Source: an uncultured Acidobacteriia bacterium (GTDB lineage: Bacteria > Acidobacteriota > Terriglobia > Bryobacterales > Bryobacteraceae). From it: a stretch of 64,000 nt of DNA. The notes under the pieces were generated by a model that saw only the letters and a program-made list of their open reading frames with translations, was not told where the DNA came from and did not search any database. Both the position numbers and the translations under genes were made by a program. Positions 8,383-17,167 of this stretch are shown here, one piece after another. Each line of letters opens with the position of its first letter. The stretch's first letter is position 1. The stretch lies in contig CAIQWJ010000059.1 in NCBI GenBank assembly GCA_903875575.1, forward strand, positions 1 through 64,000, read 5' to 3'.

Positions 8383-9045
8383 ATGCGATCCGTTTCTTTC
8401 GCCCTTGCGCTGAGCCTTGCGATAAGCGCTGCCTGCTTTGCGCAGGATGCTACTCCCGCTCCTGTACCCGCCCCCGCCGCAGAACCGGCACCAGCCCCGC
8501 AACCCGACCCGCTGGCCTCCGGGCCCGGCCTCTACGCCACCTTCGATACCTCATTGGGCCAGATCGTGGTCCGGCTCCTGGAAGACAAGACCCCGAAGAC
8601 GGTGCAGAACTTCGTCGCGCTTGTGAACGGCACGAAGGCCTCAGCCGATGCCGAAGCGAAACACATGGTGAAGAAGCGGTTCTACGACAACATGATCTTC
8701 CACCGCGTCGTAAAAGGTTTCATGATCCAGACCGGCGACGTGAAAGGCACGGGCAGCAGCAACTGTGGGGTAGACCCTATCCCGGACGAGTTCGACCCAA
8801 CACTGAAGTTCGACGTACCAGGCCGTCTCGCCATGGCGAACCTCGGACGCCCGACCACAGCCGCCTGCCAGGTCTTTATTACCGTCGGCGCCGCCCCCTG
8901 GCTCAACGGAACTTTCACCATCTTCGGCGTCGTTGCCTCCGGGCAGGATATCGCCGATAAGATCGCCAATGTGCCAGCCGAGGGTCAGCGGCCCGTGACC
9001 CCCATCGCACTCAACAAAGTCACCATTGAAAGACGAGACCATTGA
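8383..9045 (+). CDS. Exported cyclophilin-type peptidyl-prolyl isomerase
   Basis: 220 residues. A signal peptide (residues 1-20, ending CFAQ) and an Ala/Pro-rich linker precede a cyclophilin domain from about residue 50, with the family phrases FHRVVKGFMIQTGD and GRLAMA. The frame is open to 8203, but the ATG at 8383 begins a clean signal peptide. The domain is short compared with eukaryotic cyclophilins, as in bacterial PpiA. It likely catalyses proline isomerisation during periplasmic folding. Its stop overlaps the start of a paralogous gene by one base (TGATG). Confidence 0.9.
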   Translation: MRSVSFALALSLAISAACFAQDATPAPVPAPAAEPAPAPQPDPLASGPGLYATFDTSLGQIVVRLLEDKTPKTVQNFVALVNGTKASADAEAKHMVKKRFYDNMIFHRVVKGFMIQTGDVKGTGSSNCGVDPIPDEFDPTLKFDVPGRLAMANLGRPTTAACQVFITVGAAPWLNGTFTIFGVVASGQDIADKIANVPAEGQRPVTPIALNKVTIERRDH

Positions 9046-9644
9046 TGCTTCGGGCCGTACTCTTGTCGCTTTGTGCGGCAGTTCTGCTGGTCGCGCAGGA
9101 TATCCCCGCCCCGCCGCCACCTGCAAACCACTTCGATCTTTTCGCCCATTTCGACACCTCCATGGGCGAAATCGTAGCGCAGTTGTTCCCGGAGCGCACG
9201 CCGGTCACGGTCGAGAACTTCATCGCCCTCGCCGAAGGCACCAAGCCCACTCTCACGAAGGACAACAAGATCGCGTACAAGCACTTCTATGACGGCCTGG
9301 AGTTTCATCGCGTCATCCGCTATTTCATGATCCAGACCGGAGAGGTAGCCGAAGGCAAAGCCTGCGGAATCGCCAGTATTCACGATGAGATCGACTCGGC
9401 GCGCAGCTTTGCGCAGCCCTTCGCGCTGGCGATGGCCAACGCCGGGCGGCCCAACTCGGCGAGTTGCCAGATCTTCTTCACCGTGACATCGCAGAAGTCG
9501 CTCGATAGCACCTTCACGCTGTTCGGGCAGATCGTTTCCGGGCAGGACGTCGCGACACGCATCTCGGAGGTCCCGCTCCGGGGCGAGAAGCCGATTAAGC
9601 CCGTGATCGTCAAGACGGTGACAATCGAGCGGCGCCCGCGATAG
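9045..9644 (+). CDS. Second exported cyclophilin-type peptidyl-prolyl isomerase
   Basis: 199 residues; signal peptide ends near VAQ (about residue 18). The cyclophilin domain carries FHRVIRYFMIQTGE and LAMANAGRPNSASCQIFFTV. It is a tandem paralogue of the preceding gene with the same layout, translationally coupled. The active-site Arg of the FHR motif is present; the usual MANxGPNTNGSQFF stretch is altered to a Cys-containing form in both copies. Confidence 0.9.
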   Translation: MLRAVLLSLCAAVLLVAQDIPAPPPPANHFDLFAHFDTSMGEIVAQLFPERTPVTVENFIALAEGTKPTLTKDNKIAYKHFYDGLEFHRVIRYFMIQTGEVAEGKACGIASIHDEIDSARSFAQPFALAMANAGRPNSASCQIFFTVTSQKSLDSTFTLFGQIVSGQDVATRISEVPLRGEKPIKPVIVKTVTIERRPR

Positions 9645-9674
9645 TTGCCGCCGGGTTCGTCGTACACTCGTTTC

Positions 9675-10697
9675 ATGAGGATTGCTGCCGTAATACCTTG
9701 TCTGGCCGTGGCTTGGGCCGGAGTTGCCTTCGCCGCATCGGATCCTTCGCTCACCCGCCTGGAACAGCAGATTGAATTGCTGGCCCACACTACGGATGCC
9801 GTCGTTGGCGTGGCCGCGCTGCACATTGAAAGCGGGCGCTACGTTTCCGTGCGAGGCACGGAGCCCTTTCCCCAGGCAAGCGCGGTCAAAGTTCCCATTG
9901 CCGTGCAGGTCATGGCGCTGGCGGATGCGGGCAAGCTGCAACTCGATGAAATGGTCACCCTGAAGCCTTCGGATCTGCATCCAGGCAGCGGGCGGATCAC
10001 CGAGTTGCTCTTCCATCCGGGAGTCGCGCTTTCCCTTGAGAACATCATGGAACTGACGATGGTGGTCAGCGACAATTCTGCCGCAGATCTGCTGCTGCGC
10101 GCGGCGGGCGGACCGGCTGCCGTCACAGCTCGCATGAGGACGCTGGGACTGGACGGCATTCGCGTGGATCGTTCCATCGCCCTGCTGCTGGCCGATTGGG
10201 GTGGTGTGAAGACCGTGCCACCGGAATCGACATGGACCAAAGATATGTGGGACAAGATTCTGGACGCAGTACCGGAAGCCGAGCATATGGCGGCCCGACG
10301 CGCGCAAACGCACGATATCCGCGATACCGCAACTCCAGCCGATATGACGAAGCTGATGGCGCGGATTTGGCGCAAGGATCTGTTCTCACCCGTCTACTCG
10401 ACTAAGCTGCTGGAAGTGATGGAACGGTGCCAAACCGGCAAAGCACGCATCAAGGGAATGTTACCGGCGGGCACCGACGTGGCGCATAAGACGGGCACTG
10501 TGGGCGGAGTTGTGGACGACGTCGGCATCATTACGTTGCCGGGGCGTGGCGGGCACGTGGCAATATCGATCTTCACGAAGGGTTCCAGCCGACCCGAAGA
10601 GGTTTCGGAGAAAGCGGTGGCAGAGATTTCACGCACGATTTACGACTACTTTGATCTGTTTCCGGCAACCACAGGACCGACGGCGGCAGCACAATGA
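9675..10697 (+). CDS. Class A beta-lactamase-like serine hydrolase, exported
   Basis: 340 residues with a signal peptide (cleavage near AFA-A, residue 20). The penicillin-recognising motifs are present: S69-A-V-K72, SDN in VVSDNSAADLL near 146, and KTG in AHKTGTVGG near 275. The omega-loop region lacks a clear ExxLN (Glu166) motif and carries a longer insert rich in Asp, Glu and Met before RDTATP. It could be a true beta-lactamase with a divergent deacylation site, or a related peptidase. A paralogue, frameshifted, lies at 40143-41136. The ATGA overlap at the end couples it to a methyltransferase. Confidence 0.85.
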   Translation: MRIAAVIPCLAVAWAGVAFAASDPSLTRLEQQIELLAHTTDAVVGVAALHIESGRYVSVRGTEPFPQASAVKVPIAVQVMALADAGKLQLDEMVTLKPSDLHPGSGRITELLFHPGVALSLENIMELTMVVSDNSAADLLLRAAGGPAAVTARMRTLGLDGIRVDRSIALLLADWGGVKTVPPESTWTKDMWDKILDAVPEAEHMAARRAQTHDIRDTATPADMTKLMARIWRKDLFSPVYSTKLLEVMERCQTGKARIKGMLPAGTDVAHKTGTVGGVVDDVGIITLPGRGGHVAISIFTKGSSRPEEVSEKAVAEISRTIYDYFDLFPATTGPTAAAQ

Positions 10698-11464
10698 CGC
10701 CGACGCGGAGTGCAGACCGGTGGGATAGTTCGCTTTACGATGACAGGCATTCCTTCGTCTGGCGCGCGGGCTCAGGCCTGATGGATTTGCTCGCCCCGCA
10801 GGCGGGCGAAAAGATACTGGATCTGGGCTGCGGTACTGGCCATCTGGCGGCCAAACTGGCGGACATGGGCGCGATAGTCACAGGTATCGACTCGTCGCCT
10901 TCCATGATTGCCCAGGGACGGCAGAATTTCCCGGGGCTGAAGTTCGTGCTGGGAGACGTGCGGGACTTCCACTTCGACGAGACCTTCGACGCCGTATTTT
11001 CCAACGCTGTGCTGCACTGGGTGCATGAGGCGGAAGCCGCGGCACGTTGTGTGGCCGGGGCGTTGCGTCCAGGCGGGCGTTTCGTGCTGGAGATGGGCGT
11101 CAAGGGCAACGTGGCACGGATTCGCGGTGCCATCGAGGCCGTCATGACGGAGTTGAGCCGGACACCGAAGTGCCCGTGGTTCTACCCGAGCACGGGAGAG
11201 TACTCTGTGCTGCTCGAAAAGTGCGGCTTTGAGATCCGCATGGCGCAGACCTTCGATCGCTTTACGGAGCTCGAGCACCCCGAGCGGGGAATGCGGGAGT
11301 GGATAGAGATGTTCGCCGGTTCCTATTTCGAGGGCATCCCGGCGGGCGACCGCGAGCCACTGCTGCGCGAAATCGAGCAGCGACTGCGACCGGAACTCTA
11401 CCGCGACGGCTCGTGGTGGGCGGACTACCGTCGGCTGCGGATTGAAGCGGTCAAACTCGGCTGA
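10694..11464 (+). CDS. Class I SAM-dependent methyltransferase
   Basis: 256 residues. SAM-binding motif I LDLGCGTGHLAAKL lies near residue 41, an acidic GID loop follows, and motif IV-like FSNAVLHWV and post-I LRPGGRFVLEMG are present. The layout resembles trans-aconitate methyltransferase relatives, but the substrate cannot be read from sequence. Its start overlaps the stop of the beta-lactamase-like gene. Confidence 0.85.
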   Translation: MTPTRSADRWDSSLYDDRHSFVWRAGSGLMDLLAPQAGEKILDLGCGTGHLAAKLADMGAIVTGIDSSPSMIAQGRQNFPGLKFVLGDVRDFHFDETFDAVFSNAVLHWVHEAEAAARCVAGALRPGGRFVLEMGVKGNVARIRGAIEAVMTELSRTPKCPWFYPSTGEYSVLLEKCGFEIRMAQTFDRFTELEHPERGMREWIEMFAGSYFEGIPAGDREPLLREIEQRLRPELYRDGSWWADYRRLRIEAVKLG

Positions 11465-11534
11465 GGAGGCGACCATCCCGGCAGGACGGAAGCCCGGCCG
11501 CAGGGGTTGAAGCGCTGGCCCCAGACTGGCCACC

Positions 11535-12497
11535 TCACGCGGCAATCCTGCCCTTGCGCAAGATTGCCGAGAAGCTGGAAGAGACACTGTTCATCCGGCT
11601 CGAGATCTCTTTGGTGGCCTTCACCTGATCCTCGACGGCAATCGCAATGGAGGCCACGTGCTGATTCACCTTTTCAACCGAGTCACTGATCAGCCCGATG
11701 GCGGTTTCCACATTGCCCGAGGCGGTGGCCATGACCTGTACCTGATCCGCGATGGTGCCGGTGGCGGTAGCGGTATTGCGGGACAACGCCTTTACTTCAT
11801 GGGCGACGACAGCGAAGCCCTTGCCCTGCTCGCCCGCGCGGGCGGCTTCAATGGTGGCGTTGAGCGCCAGCAGATTCGTCTGGCCAGCGATTTCATTGAT
11901 CAGCTTCACAACGTCCTTGATGCGGCCGGCGTTCCCGGACAGCGAGGACGCGGCCTCCCTTGCCTTCGCTGAATTCGTAACCGCGTGGTCCGTCAGGCCG
12001 GCGGACTTGTTTAGCTGAATGGAGATCTCATTGCTGCTGGCAGTGAGTTGTTCACAGGCGGCGGCGACAGTCTGCGCGGACAGGCTGACTTCCTGCACCA
12101 GTGCCTCGCGCTGCTTCTCCATCTCGTCGCGCTGGGCTTCTATCTCCTGGCGCCTGCGCTCGGCCTCTGCCAGACTTTCGGCACTTTGCTGCATCTCGCT
12201 CGCCGCCCGATTGATGACGACGGCCGCTTTGCGATAGGCGCCGCGCAACCCACGAACCAGGATGGGGCGGTGAAATTCGTGGCGGCCGCAACATTCGAGA
12301 ACGGCCTGAGACTCGCGGACGTAGCAATCCACCATATCGAGCAGACCATTGATCGAGCCGCAAAGATTCCTCCAGCTCTCCGGGGGTACATCGTCCGAAT
12401 CTCTGGTGATTCTGGCTTCAAGATCGCCATTCGCCGCGCGCTCACACACCGACGAGATCCGCTTCATCAACCTGAATTCCGTATCGGTCATTTCCAT
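11535..12497 (-). CDS. Soluble methyl-accepting chemotaxis signalling protein
   Basis: 320 residues without membrane segments. A helical coiled-coil N-terminal half (Glu/Arg/Gln-rich near 105-140) is followed by the MCP signalling hairpin with [20 protein letters not shown] and [19 protein letters not shown] near 210-240. It should form trimers that recruit CheW/CheA, although no che genes are in the window. Its ATG overlaps the stop of the upstream PAS protein (TAATG), so the two are coexpressed and probably act together, like Aer split into two chains. Confidence 0.9.
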   Translation of the reverse strand: MEMTDTEFRLMKRISSVCERAANGDLEARITRDSDDVPPESWRNLCGSINGLLDMVDCYVRESQAVLECCGRHEFHRPILVRGLRGAYRKAAVVINRAASEMQQSAESLAEAERRRQEIEAQRDEMEKQREALVQEVSLSAQTVAAACEQLTASSNEISIQLNKSAGLTDHAVTNSAKAREAASSLSGNAGRIKDVVKLINEIAGQTNLLALNATIEAARAGEQGKGFAVVAHEVKALSRNTATATGTIADQVQVMATASGNVETAIGLISDSVEKVNQHVASIAIAVEDQVKATKEISSRMNSVSSSFSAILRKGRIAA

Positions 12498-13060
12498 TAC
12501 GCTGCAACTCCCATTCCTTCATAACCTAATGCGGTGCACTTCGAGAGGCCGAATACAAACTCCCCATAAGTCTTCCCCTGTTGGCGCAGGAGGTCCTGCA
12601 CCATCCGTGTGGAGGCCTGTATTGCCTGCTTCCTGTTGGAGTGCTTTCGCTCCTCCTCGCAGAGCTGCGCGTAAAGACCCTTGACGGCTGGCAGAGCGTC
12701 CGGATACGGGCAGCGCCGGTTGGAGTGGTATCCAATGTGATTCCCGGCAAGATCGTAACTGGGTGTCACATGAGCGAAGACCCAGTAGTGATCGCCGTTG
12801 CGCGCCATATTCACGACGTAGGCGAAGATCTCCTGGCGTTGACCGACGGTGTCCCAGAGCAACTGGAAGACACAGGCAGGCATGTCGGGATGCCGGATCA
12901 GATTGTGGGGTTTGCCGATCAACTCGGCTTCCGAGTAACCGGCAACCTGCCGGAATATATGATTCGCGTATGTAATGCGGCCCTTTAGGTCCGTCTTGCT
13001 GACAATGATGTCTTCTTTACCGAAGTGGATTTCGCGTCCGGAGGGGACGATATTCGTCAT
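12497..13060 (-). CDS. Aer-like PAS domain protein
   Basis: 187 residues. One PAS domain (about residues 10-125) shows close Aer-type phrases: [23 protein letters not shown] and NGDHYWV. In Aer this domain binds FAD and reports redox state. A helical tail of about 60 residues may contact the downstream MCP. No transmembrane segment is present. It is the first gene of a two-gene operon with the soluble MCP. Confidence 0.88.
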   Translation of the reverse strand: MTNIVPSGREIHFGKEDIIVSKTDLKGRITYANHIFRQVAGYSEAELIGKPHNLIRHPDMPACVFQLLWDTVGQRQEIFAYVVNMARNGDHYWVFAHVTPSYDLAGNHIGYHSNRRCPYPDALPAVKGLYAQLCEEERKHSNRKQAIQASTRMVQDLLRQQGKTYGEFVFGLSKCTALGYEGMGVAA

Positions 13061-13105
13061 AGAACCAGCTTCTGGGTTCTCTATCGGACATGTAGGACAA
13101 AAGCC

Positions 13106-13690
13106 TTAGGGTTGACCTGCGGCCGCAGCGTGCCTTTGAGCGCGGGTTTGCCAGAGACCTGCGCTGGACCAGGTCCAGTCTGCTTTGGATCGTGCCAGAT
13201 TCGCGCGCACGGGATTGTGTTCCACATATTGCACTACGCGGTGGAATTCATCAGCCGTATGAATGCAGCGCTCGTAGGTTTCACGCTGCCAGAACGGGTT
13301 TCCCGACCGGCCGAGTAACCGATTGGCGGGGCCTTCCGTAGCATCCGCGATGTACTTCATGACAACGGGCATCGGACGATGCGGCCGCATGACAACATGC
13401 ACGTGGTTGGGCATTACCACCCAGGCGAAGCGGTCATATAACTGGTGCCGCTCACCCAGTTCGAGGGCGATGGCGACGAGGGAGGCAATGCGTTGATCGC
13501 GCAGCCAAAGCGGGCCGCGATTTGCCATGTCGAGCAGACGATCGGTTTGGGCGAAGGCGTGACCGGAATCAGGCAGAGCCCTGGCGCGGTCACACCAACC
13601 GCGGGGAAGCGCGCCGTACAGGCGCCACGTCAGAAAGACCGTGGCGCCTGGCGGACAGCAACGCGGGAGAGCTGTTGCATTGAGTGCCAT
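13106..13690 (-). CDS. REP-associated tyrosine transposase (RAYT, Y1_Tnp family)
   Basis: 194 residues of single-domain Y1 transposase. It shows the metal-binding HUH motif in MPNHVHVVM (His96 and His98) and the downstream FWQRETYERCI segment with a candidate catalytic Tyr, then VEHNPVRANL, which is typical of RAYTs. These enzymes act on REP/BIME palindromes. No clear REP flanks were found beside the gene; a CTGCGGCCGCAG palindrome lies inside its 3' end. A tandem-hairpin repeat at 27248-27327 is one possible substrate type. Confidence 0.88.
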   Translation of the reverse strand: MALNATALPRCCPPGATVFLTWRLYGALPRGWCDRARALPDSGHAFAQTDRLLDMANRGPLWLRDQRIASLVAIALELGERHQLYDRFAWVVMPNHVHVVMRPHRPMPVVMKYIADATEGPANRLLGRSGNPFWQRETYERCIHTADEFHRVVQYVEHNPVRANLARSKADWTWSSAGLWQTRAQRHAAAAGQP

Positions 13691-13761
13691 GATGAATGAA
13701 GAGTCATCCAGATAGTGCCGATCCGTGGAAATTTTCTCAGGTGTTTTTCAGGGGAACCAGA

Positions 13762-14351
13762 ATGATGCGACAAGGCGACACAAGAGCACTGGCGGTGATA
13801 ATAATGCTCTCCCTGACCGGAAGTATTCCGGCGCAGGAACCGAAGGTTCGTTCGGGTCTGGCGCCTGCACTACCCTACATCGCAAAGAACAAGTGCCCAT
13901 TCGAAGGGTGCGTGTACCGCGAGTGGACGGCACTCAAAGATACCCCGACCTACACCACATGGCGCGGGACCCGAAAGCGGGCGGGCACCGTCCGCAAGGG
14001 CGAAAAGGTGACTGCTGTTGGGGTGTTGTGGTCACTTTCCGCCCCGGCGTCATCCATGTGGATCGAGACATTCCCGAATCGGGACTGAAGCGCGGGGACA
14101 CTGTCCTGACATATACCTACCTGGGCGAAGGGTTTTCGCAAGCGTGGGTGAATGGTCAGTTCTATGACGATTTCAACATCTCTTTCGCAAAGTGGCCCGA
14201 TGGCAGCGGATGCGGCGGCGCACGCTGTGGGGCGACCTATGTGGACCTGGGGAAGAAAGCCTGGTGGGCGGAAGTAAAGCTGAAATCCGGGGCGATGAGG
14301 TGGGTCAATATGGAAGGTGCCTCCTTCGACGGGGTGGACCTGTTGGCGTGA
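13762..14351 (+). pseudogene. Frameshifted secreted hypothetical protein
   Basis: From the ATG at 13762 (second ATG at 13765, with AGGGGA about ten bases upstream) the frame gives a signal peptide ending SIPAQ, then KNKCPFEGCVYREW and KGEKVTAVG. Reading then continues sensibly only in another frame as VVVTFRPGVIHVDRD through to the TGA at 14349. The shift falls at GGGG, 14020-14023; one extra G would join the halves. The joined protein, about 195 residues, has an SH3-like beta character and several Cys. It may be a real frameshift or a base-calling error. Function unknown. Confidence 0.65.
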
Positions 14352-14510
14352 CCCAGGATTGGCCCGGTGGGTGCGTGTCCGCATGCCTGCTTCTTATGAT
14401 GCCAATGACCTCAGCGAGATACGCGACTCTGCTTGTCACCGCGGGATACAGCCTGTTGCTGTTTTTCACAACGGGGATGGCTCTGGCCGGCGACGATTCG
14501 TTCGGCGGCA

Positions 14511-14744
14511 ATGGACCAGGCGGGGTCGTTCGCGGTAAGGGAGGCGGTCAGGCCTGGTGAGTATACCCTATACGCGTTTGACGGGGTCCCGGAAGGGGCA
14601 TGGACGGATGCGGAATTCCTGAAGGGGGTGGAAGGGAAGGGCGTTCGTATCAAGGTTAGCGAGTGGGATGTAAAGGCTGTAGAGGTACCGCTGATTCCGC
14701 GATCCGAATTCAGGGCGCTGCTGAGCCGGCTGGGGATGGATTAG
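14511..14744 (+). pseudogene. 3' remnant of a carboxypeptidase-regulatory-like domain protein
   Basis: The frame ending at 14744 contains FAVREAVRPGEYTLYAFD and GAWTDAEFLKGVEGKG. This is the usual C-terminal end of large acidobacterial proteins with carboxypeptidase regulatory-like domains. The sequence upstream (14352-14510) has no matching continuation, so only the 3' end survives. It sits in a stretch with the transposase and a frameshifted gene, consistent with decay. Confidence 0.55.
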
Positions 14745-14782
14745 GTTGAGATCCCGGAATCCACGGACAGCAACAAGCGGGG

Positions 14783-16249
14783 TTATTCCGTTCCGGTCAT
14801 GCCGTTATCGAAGGCGTGCTTCGCTTCCTTCGTGAAGCGCGAGAGGAAGACATTCGGGATGGTGAGTTCAGCGTGGAAATGGGTGAGAGGTTCCGTTGTT
14901 GTGATCGCCACTTCTGACGCGGCGTAGGGGACTGAGAACGAGTGCTGCTCGATGGAGCCGAAGCCCAGTTCTGCGGGAAACGGCGAGTAGGAAATGGTCT
15001 TCACGGACGAGCCACCGCTAAGGGATTTCATCGCGGCGTAGACTCGCCTTCCAGGCCAGCGGAAGATCGACCGGCAGTTGAACTGAATGAACACACCCTC
15101 TGCGCACTGCAAGCCGTCGATGAGGTTCAGCGGTTCCTGGCGGATGGGGATCTTCACGGTGCTGGGCTTGCCAAACAGCGTGAGATAGAGCGTGGCGTGC
15201 GCGGTCACCGGGTGCGTGCTTTCATCGCGGAAAAACTGTGGGTCGACCGCGATACTCATGTTGACGAGGGCTGCGCCGGGTTCGCCGGGCCGGACAAACA
15301 CGGTGGCGAAGTCATAGCTTGATGTTCGTCCGTCAGGTGCCGAAAGAGTCACAACGAGCGCGTCGGCTTCGGCTTCCATGCCGGACGGGATGCCGTGCAC
15401 TGAGATGGGCAGATCGACTTCGCTCAGGCTGGTCTCGCCGTGTCCCCGGATGGGGAAGACCGTCTGTTTGATGGTTTCGAGGGAAGCAGTGAGCGCGGCA
15501 CCATCGAAGGACTGCTTCGAGAGTTGGCTCTGTACGGCAAGGGCGAGGGACCACGGCATGACCAGGAAAGCAATCGCGGCGGCCGCGAGCCCTGCGGCGC
15601 CGCAGATACGGTTCGCGTTTGTCTGCCGGTTGCTGTATTGACGGAAAAGCACGAGGGACGCGAAGGCGACGATCACGGTGGCAGCCAGCGAATCGCGAAC
15701 CCACGCCATCGCGTCCGCTCCGGGTTGCATGGCGGGAAGAGAGAAGGGTGCGACCCGCAGCAGTTCTGCTCCAATGAAGCCGATGGCCACCAGAATCAGT
15801 TCGGAAAAGAGAAAGGGCACCATGCCGGCTGTCAGGGACGCGAGGCACGCGGCGGGCAGCACGATGCATAACAGCACCAGAATCTGCGAACAAAGCAGGC
15901 CCGGCAGGCTTGCCGCGAGCGGGAATTGCCCCGCGAGAATCATGAGAATCTGCGCGCACAGCATCGGCAACTGCACACACAGCAGGATGAAGATGACTTT
16001 GGCCGCGAGCAGACTCTTCCAGCGGTATGGGCGCGTGATCCAGAACTGGTTATCGCCGGGAATGGCCTCCAGGTGGATCACGCGCGCGACGGCGTAATTC
16101 GCCACCAGCGCGCCGATTAGTTCCACCCATGTGGAATCTGACAGGCGGGTCTCCGCCCAGCCAATGACGGCTGCCACGGTGGCGAGCAGCGCGACTTCGG
16201 CACGCAAAGCGCGGAGATCCTTTTTGAAGATGTGCCAAGCCTGCCGCAT
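14783..16249 (-). CDS. ABC transporter permease (ABC-2-like)
   Basis: 488 residues. About six hydrophobic segments lie in residues 15-245, starting with the ABC-2-like phrase FKKDLRALRAE. They are followed by a roughly 240-residue non-membrane beta-rich part, presumably extracytoplasmic. Its ATG overlaps the ATPase stop by one base (TAATG), so it is that ATPase's partner. The substrate is unknown. It is the last gene of the TIGR03435-BlaI-M56-ABC module. Confidence 0.82.
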   Translation of the reverse strand: MRQAWHIFKKDLRALRAEVALLATVAAVIGWAETRLSDSTWVELIGALVANYAVARVIHLEAIPGDNQFWITRPYRWKSLLAAKVIFILLCVQLPMLCAQILMILAGQFPLAASLPGLLCSQILVLLCIVLPAACLASLTAGMVPFLFSELILVAIGFIGAELLRVAPFSLPAMQPGADAMAWVRDSLAATVIVAFASLVLFRQYSNRQTNANRICGAAGLAAAAIAFLVMPWSLALAVQSQLSKQSFDGAALTASLETIKQTVFPIRGHGETSLSEVDLPISVHGIPSGMEAEADALVVTLSAPDGRTSSYDFATVFVRPGEPGAALVNMSIAVDPQFFRDESTHPVTAHATLYLTLFGKPSTVKIPIRQEPLNLIDGLQCAEGVFIQFNCRSIFRWPGRRVYAAMKSLSGGSSVKTISYSPFPAELGFGSIEQHSFSVPYAASEVAITTTEPLTHFHAELTIPNVFLSRFTKEAKHAFDNGMTGTE

Positions 16250-17157
16250 TACGATGATTTCCTCGGATCGTTTTGACGCGACAGAGTCACGAAGATCGTG
16301 CGCAGCGGCATGGTCTGGATGCTGACGGTCTTCACTGCGGCCCCGAATATGTGGGCGATTTCACTCGGCGTGCGTTCGGGATGGAACTGCGAATCAACGA
16401 AGCGTACAAGCGATGGCGTCGCTTCCCGCCGTAGCCATGTCGCGGGCCAGCGACCGCCTGCGTCGAACGGTGTGTCAACGGTGACCTCGATCTGCCGGAA
16501 CCGCGCCGTCAACGACGCCATCTCCTCGGTGATCTGAAGCGACCCGCGATCCAGATAGCCGATGTGAGTGGCGAAGCTCTCCACTTCGCCGAGATCATGC
16601 GATGAGACGAAGAGGGTTGTTTCGCCCGCGCTGGCGGCGAGGCCTTCGATGAGTTCCTCGCGCACCATCGGGTCCAGGCCGCTGAACGGTTCGTCCATTA
16701 CGAGCAAACGCGGGCGGTAGGCGAGCGACGCGGCCAGGGCGGTCTTCATCATCATGCCGCGCGAAAGATGGCGCAGTTTACGATCCGGCGGCAGTTCGAA
16801 GCGATCTATTAGTTGCTTCGCGCGCGCGTCGTCCCACGTCGGGTAGAAGGGCTTGAGATAGCCCATCAGGTATTCGACGGTCATCCAGCCGGGCATCTCC
16901 TGGTTTTCGGAAACATAGCCGATACGTTCGAGAGCCTCCGGGCCGAGTTCGCGGGAATCCATGCCGAGGACTTCGGCGTGGCCGGACGTCGGTTGCAGGA
17001 TGTTCATCAGGATTTTGATGGTGGTCGTCTTGCCCGCGCCATTGGGACCGATCAGACCGAAGATGCTGCCTTCGGGTACTTCGAAGTCGAGACCATCCAG
17101 CACGCGCACTTTGCCGAAACTTTTAGAGAGACCGGTGGCGCGGAAGATTGGGTTCAT
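16249..17157 (-). CDS. ABC transporter ATP-binding protein
   Basis: 302 residues from the ATG at 17157. Walker A GPNGAGKTT lies near residue 36, signature LSRGMMMKTALAASLA near 133, and Walker B LLVMDEPFSGLD near 155. A C-terminal domain of about 80 residues follows, as in drug- and antibiotic-export ATPases. It lies 10 bases after the M56 gene and overlaps the permease gene. Its place behind blaI and the M56 sensor suggests induced export, as in peptide-antibiotic resistance modules. Confidence 0.92.
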   Translation of the reverse strand: MNPIFRATGLSKSFGKVRVLDGLDFEVPEGSIFGLIGPNGAGKTTTIKILMNILQPTSGHAEVLGMDSRELGPEALERIGYVSENQEMPGWMTVEYLMGYLKPFYPTWDDARAKQLIDRFELPPDRKLRHLSRGMMMKTALAASLAYRPRLLVMDEPFSGLDPMVREELIEGLAASAGETTLFVSSHDLGEVESFATHIGYLDRGSLQITEEMASLTARFRQIEVTVDTPFDAGGRWPATWLRREATPSLVRFVDSQFHPERTPSEIAHIFGAAVKTVSIQTMPLRTIFVTLSRQNDPRKSS

Positions 17158-17167
17158 GGGTTGACGC

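Noticed and set aside
13095-13125. CTGCGGCCGCAG palindrome near the end of the transposase gene, as a REP element
   Set aside because: It lies in coding sequence for an Ala-rich tail and has no partner copy nearby, so it is not called a REP.
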